Made by a program: the position numbers and the translations under genes. From Thuidium tamariscinum (lineage: Eukaryota > Streptophyta > Bryopsida > Hypnales > Thuidiaceae), in NCBI GenBank assembly GCA_947034885.2, contig OX344749.2:23141501-23205500 (forward strand): 64,000 bases of DNA, given 5' to 3'. A model generated the notes under the pieces. That model ran no database searches. It was not told the DNA's origin and was given only the letters and a program-made list of their open reading frames with translations. Below, one piece after another: positions 56,727-64,000 of the stretch (the first letter of the stretch is position 1; every line of letters begins with the position of its first letter).

Positions 56727-59700
56727 AAATGTCAAACAAATTATTCTCCATGCAAAATAAATCACATGCAGAGATTCTCGAGACTCCGCCGGCGATAATC
56801 TTCAACTACTTCCTATACAACAGAAACCTACTCTCAGCTCTCGATAAGCCCCAAAGGCCTGGGAAGACAATCAATTGCGCAACTAATATCATTTCTGGGC
56901 ATCTGGACCGCGGTCGGGTGCTAAACGAACACAACAAACACGACCCACTATCCAAACAGGTCCTGGAAAAGGGCAGGATTGGTCCCGGCGGGAGTCACGC
57001 CAACTTGCCGGGTGGTAGCGTCCTTCTGCAGAGAGTCTTGCAAGGAAGCTCCCTTCCTGTCCGACAAAACAGGCGCAGCGGAGGAACTCGAAACCTCCAG
57101 CCCGGCCAGGGGGCTGCTGGCTGGAAACTCATTCAAGTCCAGGAGGCCTGCCTGCGGCCTAGCATTCACGGACTCCATCCCAGAACTGCTGGTAAGCCCT
57201 AAAGACATGAAGTCAGAATCGATTGGGGAGGAGACAGGGCCGGCACTGCTCTCATACAAAGACATGAAATCGAGACTACTCGTGGCAGGGGCTGCTGCTG
57301 GCGTCGACAACGCGGCGCCTGTCAAGGAAGGTCCATCGAGTAAACCTTCCAACTCTTGGAATGGATCGTACGAAGCCTTGGCAACGGGAGTCGAGGAGTC
57401 ACCCTCACTCAAGTCCATCAGATCCATAAGAGGAGCGGAGGCTGGCTTCGGCCGAGCTGGAGCTGGAGTCGGGTCTTTCGCGGGCCTAGAGGAAGCGCTC
57501 TTCTCACCACCTCGAAGATGGGCTGATGCTGGCTTGGATCCCTTCACTCCATTCACAGGCTTCTGGACGGAAGAACCTCCGAACAACGAAGCTGCCAATC
57601 GCTGTTTCTCGGCGGGGATCTCTGGTTGCGCCGGCTTTCTCTCCACGTGGCGTGGAACATGCAGCGGCGCTGCTCAACAACAGTTACACACATCGAGAAC
57701 CCATCAATCACACCGGATGAAGTAATCCGACTACATACTGTAAGACACGCACACCAACGGAAAACCACAGAACAGAAAATGGACAACTACGAGGAGCAAC
57801 GTCTAGAACACGGATCACGCTTGGCTAGAAATCACTCATGATGCACATATGTCACTCAATCCTCGACACGAAAATTCCCGCACCTCACAGGGGTTCTAGA
57901 AAACCTACTGACTCCAGGCCCGGCCATTTACAACACCATCGAAGGCACTTGCGAATGTCAATCCTGCAAATTGGAACAAGACCGAGCCTCCGACACCAAC
58001 TACGAGGGCCAGGTTCTCCAAAAACCCTAAACCGCATCGAAAAAAGGACTACAAAGATCCAAACATGGCACCCGAAAAACGGTGTTCACATCAAGGAATA
58101 GGAAACCGACCTGCGGAAGTACTTTCCCCGGTAGAGCCGGCTCTCTCAGAGACACCACTACCAACGCTACCACCTCTTCCACCCTCTTCCTCGAAACTTG
58201 GGCTGGCCACAGGAGCAGGCTGAGACGAAGCGGACGGACGGCCCCATTTCCTCTGCACTCCATCCAATCGAAGCCTCGAAACGTCAGGGCCAAGTAAATC
58301 CACCTGGGAACTGTCCGCTGCTAACTGGTTTCGGAGACTTCGAGGCGATTCCGGCTTCGCCTCCTGGAAGTCGGGAAGAAGGGAGGGAGGAGCAGAGGCG
58401 GGAACGGGGACTGTCGGGGTTTCGTAAGCTTCGAAACGCAGCGCGTGGGAGGGCTCCTGCTGACCCTGGCTCGTACTGGCGAAAGAACTCATGCCACTGC
58501 TCATCTCCAGGCGCTCGTTCTCGTGGAAGTACGGACGGGCCCCATTAGCCAGAGCGGAGTCCACAAACCCTTGGAGAAAGGGTAACTCCTTGTCAATCTG
58601 CAGATTCGAACAGCAAAACGGGAACGCTCCATATTCAGGCGCCGAAACAAGACGCACCGTAACACACACACTAGACGGCACTATCACAAGGACACAGCCA
58701 AAGCAATGAGGAAACGACATAGGACTCGAGCAAATAAAGAAAATTCTGGAAAAGGGGGACTTAACAAGTCGAAAAAGAAAAAAAGATATCGAGCACTTAG
58801 CAATCAACAGCAACAAACGAGGATCAAAGACATCGCAATTCACAACCACAGCCTTCAATTGTAAATATACTAAATGACATAAGGGAGAGGGAGCTGATCC
58901 GAATTTCGAAGTTGCGACAAGTCCAAACAATAGATGTCGCATCATGCTATCCCAATCCTTCAGAAAACAGTCGACCGCTGAAAAACCAAGAAGGGACTAA
59001 CAGGTTCGAGCAATTCATATGCCATCTTTCTTTTGTTCATTTCGTTCGTTTCCTTTGACCAAAGAAGCCTAAAATCTTCACAAGTTCCGGTGAAATCTTA
59101 CTCAGACCCACTGGAATGAGACGTTCAAACATACGATAGATGGAATTCGGCTACTCCAAACCGGAAACCCTGGGTCTCTCAACGGCCAAACAGAAACCCA
59201 TGTGCATACCTCGATTTCTTCGCCACAACCATTCACAGGCAGCACCTTCTGCACAAGGTCTGGATCAAGTCCCAAGAAAACTTGCAACTCGTAAGCTCGT
59301 TGTTGCAGGTCGGTGGAGTGGGATGATAACAGACTATCCACGAATGAAAGACACTGCAATGCAAACAAGGAAAAACCATAGTCAGAATCGAATCAGAACG
59401 CTTAACAAGGATTGGCATCGAGTCACAACGGTTGCGAAGCACAAGATGGACTGCTCCGAAGCCATGAAAATGGCCTCAAAAGACCCACACAAGACAGTTT
59501 CCATAAAAGTACACACTCACAGGAATTCTCAGGTGTAGCAGACGATAAGCTGTCGTCATAGCATACACAACAGATAAAGAAGCAGAGCCATTGCCAAAGG
59601 ACGCCACACAAGTGGGACACTTCACACAAAAAATAGACACAGGGCGGACCACAAAAAACGTCATGCACATCGGGCACCACCAACCTTTACCACCTAAAAC

Positions 59701-62700
59701 TGGACAGTGATACGTTCACCAATCACAGGAACACACGCAGCAGAAAGATGGACAACGCACCTCAGGGATTAGATGAACTGATCTGCCTGCACCGATCTCA
59801 AAAGCGCAGATCTTGGTGATGGCTGTGATTGCATATCCCTGACCAGATATGCAACAAATAGCACTTCAATAACGACTCGGTCACTACGGGGGGGGCAATC
59901 ACAAGTCGGCCATGCATCCTACGAACTCTCCACTTCACAACAAGACCCACCCGCAGCAAAGATGCATCCAAAGTGAAAGAAAGGTGCACAAAGCACAATA
60001 CAGGCGCAATCACCTGGACAACGGTGTCGCCAAGATGAGCTTCAGCAACGTCACAGAGCTTGCCGATGATGGCGTCAGCGGAATGAGTACCGTCTGCAGT
60101 TCCATACTCTCCTAATACCCAGCACACAACCTGACGGGTGCAAAACGACAAACAAAATCAGATACAACCACTTGCGCACACATACGTCCTGACAAAGCAT
60201 TCAGGCTTCTTGCCCACACTGGAGGTTGCGGGACGAAACTCCAACGGATTGCTCTGTGTATCCAAGGAGTGCACAAGGCACAACAGTAGACCGTAGAAAC
60301 AATGTCCATGGATGTTCTAGTGTCCGAATCCACGCATAAATAAATAAATAGGGTTTCAAACAGCTGTTCAGTGTCCCCACAAAACGACGACACTTTTGTT
60401 ACAATCTCACAACTAGAAATGTATTCTCACAGTTCTCGCTCCGCTGACATCACGCATATCCAACACTTGGAACCAGGCTTCATGGGAAAGAAAAGAAAAT
60501 CGCAACTTCTGCCTTAGATTAGCTCTTGGACAGACACTACGAGGAGAAGAAGGAAGCTTATTCAACCTGAAGAAGGATCGATGGCAGTTTCGGTTCCTTC
60601 AACATTTGCAAATAAGACTCCACCTGCATGGGCAAACGATGTCGCAAATCAAAACGAGGAGCCAAGATAGACTTCGGTGCCTCCGAAACACAATGGCTGC
60701 AGAAGGGGATGCATTACTCTACAGTATTCCAAGAAAACACACCAGAAGCCAGAAACAAGGAATACACGCCGGGAACAAAACGTGGAGATACAGGGTACTC
60801 TCGAGTAAAACAACATGGAGAGAACGACAAAGCACACTAATAGTCACAAAAGCAAAGAGAAAAGGGAAACGGAAAATCTAATCATGGAGCTGAAATACAG
60901 ACCCGCCTTATAGAAGGCACACCTCCAGATTACTCAAACACCACTCGACACAAGAAAACCATTCACTCACCAGAGAGACTTCTGGGGGACAAAGCCATCG
61001 ACACGTGGACTTCACCGACTTACACAACTGAAAACAAGTGGCTCTCAGCACACCGAAAGCGACTCATTGCCAAAGAAGTCAACTTCAAGCTACCACACAA
61101 AGGGCAAAGAAATGTACAGCAGAAGAGCGGAGAAGAGAATCCGCTTCGACGTCGTCCTCACCCGCGCCCTTCGCAAGAAGACGCATCAGGTCATGGGCAA
61201 CTTTGGCAGGCACCAGATCGCCGGCCAGCTCAAAAACCTGGTTCATGGTCTGGTGCGGAGCATACGAAACAACGGTCCAAACCAACAGTTAGTCACAACC
61301 AACTCGGCGAAACTGAAAACTCGCACACCAAATGAAAAATTCACACACGAAATCCCATCCTCGGGTTCGAAGCAAACATGCAGAGGCGCACAAAGGCCAG
61401 GCATTCAGAGCTCAGACCTGGATGAACCAGTGATTACTGGGTGCAAATCTCTCCGCCAGCTCAATGATGCGACCAGCAATCTCGGTCTTGCTATGGGCAT
61501 CGCTCAAAGTTCGCATATAACCGATCATGCGCTCCACTATCACTTCCACATTGCTGGACTTGGTCATCTTATACAAAAGATCCAGGGTCTTCCGCTTCAA
61601 GGTGTCATCTTGGTCCTAGAAATACGCAACAGAAATCAAATTCGCCATCAAGTTTCCACAGAATCAAGAAGAGGACTCCTCACGCAGGAAACCACAAGTT
61701 CCAAAATGCTGTTCAAACCCCAAGGTTTCGTACACGTGGCATCATCACCTTCGATCCAACTCGGAAAAATAGAAGGTTGGCGACCATACCTCAAGACAAT
61801 CGATGACAGCCAACTGGTGTTGCTCAGCGAAGTCGGGATTGATTTGAATCACGCGTCCCAGGGCATCGATGCCCATATACTTGAAGTTGTGATTGTCACT
61901 CTGACCACCACGAGAATATTCAATAACACGGGAGAGCAATGCAAGTTATGGGATCAGGCGACTGCGGAAAGGGGAGACGTCATGAAAAGATAACGGACAA
62001 CTGCTCACCTGCTGACACAAGAAGGGGGCAGAAAGAAACTGACACACTAAACTAGCGAACCTGAAACTGAACTGCGGGAGGGACCCAAGAGTGAACAAAA
62101 CCAGCTGTCCGATACCTTGCAGCGAATTTGTACATACCCACATCCAAAAAAAATCGGACAATGGAAGAAGGACCTAAATTCCACCGAATGGCATTACAAA
62201 TACATGCTGGCCACCAAAGCCAAGCTCACCTTCAGGAATCGAGACGTGATGTCAGCAGCCAGATCGAGAAGCTTCGGATTCGCAACAATGGCAGTGATGG
62301 TACAGATGCACTCGTAACGGATGGCATTACTGATATTGGACACAGCTTCACTTTTAGCGGGCTCACTTCGCTTCAGAACCTCCAACAACACACTGTACAT
62401 GTTCTCACTGCTCACCCTGTCGCCTTCCCCCAGCAAGGCCAAGATCTTCAAGATCTTGATCTGCAACCAACCGACAAAGGAGCTTCAGGAACTCCGATGA
62501 ACTACACCAATGCACTTCAGACACCACGCACAAGCTGGCAAACCAGATGGACACATCAACACGCATTCACTGGAAACAAACCGCTGTTCGAGTCCCTAAT
62601 CGATGGGACCCAACACTGGAGAACCGGGAGACACGACAAACGTGGAAGGAAAACAGCGCCTCAGTGGAGAAAGGTGGAGACACACTCAGAACCTGGATAA

Positions 62701-64000
62701 AAGGAGCTGGAGTGCGATGGTAGTCATAAGCCTTGTGGAGCCGGTGCTCGACTACTTGCTTCAGAATACTCACAAAACTGGCGGTCAGGTGCTTGAATGC
62801 TTTCACATCAGCGGAGACCAAGTCAAGCAGGGCACACAGAGCTGCACTCATCACACTGGGGTCCTTGTCACACAGGATCTGCAGCACCAACACGAAAGGG
62901 AACGCTCTAAGTCACCGGCCGACGAAAACACAGCCACAAAATCATCCAGCGCGCACGGAAACAATACAAAACGCTTCAGAAAGGAGATCAAACCAACTCC
63001 AAGGGATCGGCCTTCCCACCCACCTGTCGAAACTTCGTCAGCAGATGAGCCACAGAACTCGGAGACCGTTGGTGAAAACGGTGCAAAGCCATCACGGCCT
63101 TCTTCCGCACGTGCTCCTTCGGGTGACCCAACAAATCCACAACTTGCGGTAACACGGCAGGGATGGTCTCCTCATTGATCAGCTTACACACGGCCGTCAG
63201 AGCAGCAGACACGACAAGGAAATTATCAGACTTCAAATCCTTCTGGATCGTGTTCACGATCAGGATAATCAGGTCGTGATCTTCGTTCAGAAACAGAGTC
63301 GTCGCCAGATAACCACTCTTCTTGCACAAAAGATTGTCATCATGGGTCATCTTCACGGCATAGATGTAGCCGAACGACGCGTCATGGCCCAGCATCTCCA
63401 CGTAAACCAGACGAATTATATACTCCTTCATTTTCTTGCGAGGGACGTCGGGCTCCATGATCCGTTTCTTCAGCAATTCAATCTCCGCCAACACGATTCT
63501 CTCCTCCTCCGCCTTCGACTTCGCTTCTCCTATGGCCTTCACAAGATCTATGAAGTCTTTCGAGGAACCTTGACTGCCCATGGCCAGCTCTTTGCCTATG
63601 GTCTTCAGCTGATCGATCGTGCCGGAAGACCTGCTACACACAGACGAAACAAACACAAAAGCCATCTAAACACTCGGACACAGACAAGGGAGCACACGCA
63701 TGGACACGGGCTGCAGATAAGGCGCTTGGAAAAGGAAATACAGATCTGAACCCTAAATCTGAAATCCCCACTTCAGCGACCCACTGATGGATACCTAAAG
63801 TCACAAATAAGAAGAGAATTCAAAGCATAACGAAGTGAAACACCCATCTGAACCACAGGTGGCCCACACGAATCCACAGACAGCCTTACACAGCACAATA
63901 TCCTCACAGAAGTGACAAAACCCAACTCGACTAAGAAATTAAAAAACCGAGAGGTAGTGCGCGGACTTCATAACTGACACACTCAGAATAGACGGAGCGG
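56727..64000 (-). repeat. Arm 2 of large inverted duplication
   Basis: Reverse-complement match to 13338-20621, 7274 bp inside the window and continuing past its end. It ends abruptly at 56727, where GTTTGACATTT is followed by TTGATC instead of ATGATA in arm 1. Intron indels against arm 1 include a gap of about 16 bp near 59.65 kb and extra bases near 63.72 kb. Confidence 0.95.
56948..63630 (-). CDS. AP4E: AP-4 adaptor complex subunit epsilon, copy 2 (exons 2-13; exon 1 outside window)
   Basis: Same gene as copy 1, inverted. Exons read: 63630-63024, 62878-62693, 62460-62230, 61900-61790, 61615-61418, 61249-61118, 60623-60567, 60130-60014, 59838-59761, 59353-59210, 58597-58111, 57669-56948. 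Every exon has the same length as in copy 1 except the last, which is 3 nt shorter and loses one Phe (GDSFSTP becomes GDSSTP). All GT and AG sites persist and no stop interrupts the frame. Substitutions I read against copy 1 include GES to GEA in exon 2, QLL to QML, THAA to THSA, EISAGRP to [10 protein letters not shown] to VDS, HENG to HENE and EAYD to EAYE; exons 3-7 look identical in protein. The 47-nt first exon, homologous to 13281-13327, should lie just past 64000. Likely functional, inferred from intactness. Confidence 0.92.

Overview
This is nuclear DNA of a land plant. The evidence is three multi-exon genes of plant type (TRM11, AP4E and a LAZY gravitropism gene), plant-style CACTA and PIF/Harbinger MITEs, telo-box promoter motifs, and long AT-rich intergenic DNA. 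I cannot name the species. The LAZY gene differs in detail from seed-plant members and there is an R2-like LINE remnant, so a bryophyte, lycophyte or fern is possible, but that is a weak inference.

Layout. 1-4.7 kb: gene-free, with at least six small DNA-transposon or repeat insertions. 4.76-8.68 kb (minus): complete six-exon TRM11, a tRNA guanine-10 N2-methyltransferase of 491 aa. 8.7-11.9 kb: its promoter, a LINE 3' end and a TIR element, then AT-rich DNA. 11.9-20.6 kb (plus): the 5' flank and complete 13-exon gene for the AP-4 adaptor epsilon subunit (1039 aa). 22.1-25.1 kb (minus): a four-exon LAZY/IGT gene of 393 aa, ending in a 20-nt micro-exon that completes the CCL signature. 25.1-56.1 kb: about 31 kb with no gene I can recognise. 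It is AT-rich and built from short inverted-repeat transposons, two long foldbacks, tandem repeats, a LINE remnant and a few GC-richer islands. 56.7-64.0 kb (minus): a second, nearly identical AP4E copy whose first exon lies beyond the window.

The dominant structure is a large inverted duplication: 13,338-20,621 pairs with 56,727-64,000 in opposite orientation, around a 36-kb spacer that holds the single LAZY gene. All 12 AP4E exons visible in the second copy keep frame and splice sites. The protein differences I read (11 substitutions and one deleted residue) fall mostly downstream of the adaptin trunk, so both copies look functional and recently duplicated, unless the arrangement is a haplotype or assembly artefact.

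The genes do not form one pathway. TRM11 modifies tRNA; AP4E serves trans-Golgi cargo sorting; LAZY proteins polarise auxin transport in gravity responses. The most novel-looking material is the repeat fraction: a TIR family of about 730-743 bp with 4-bp target duplications (three copies), a 385-386-bp TA-flanked family (three copies), two long hairpin foldbacks, and a LINE remnant with a CCHC knuckle followed by a PD-(D/E)xK-like domain. I recognised no LTR retrotransposon or viral sequence.
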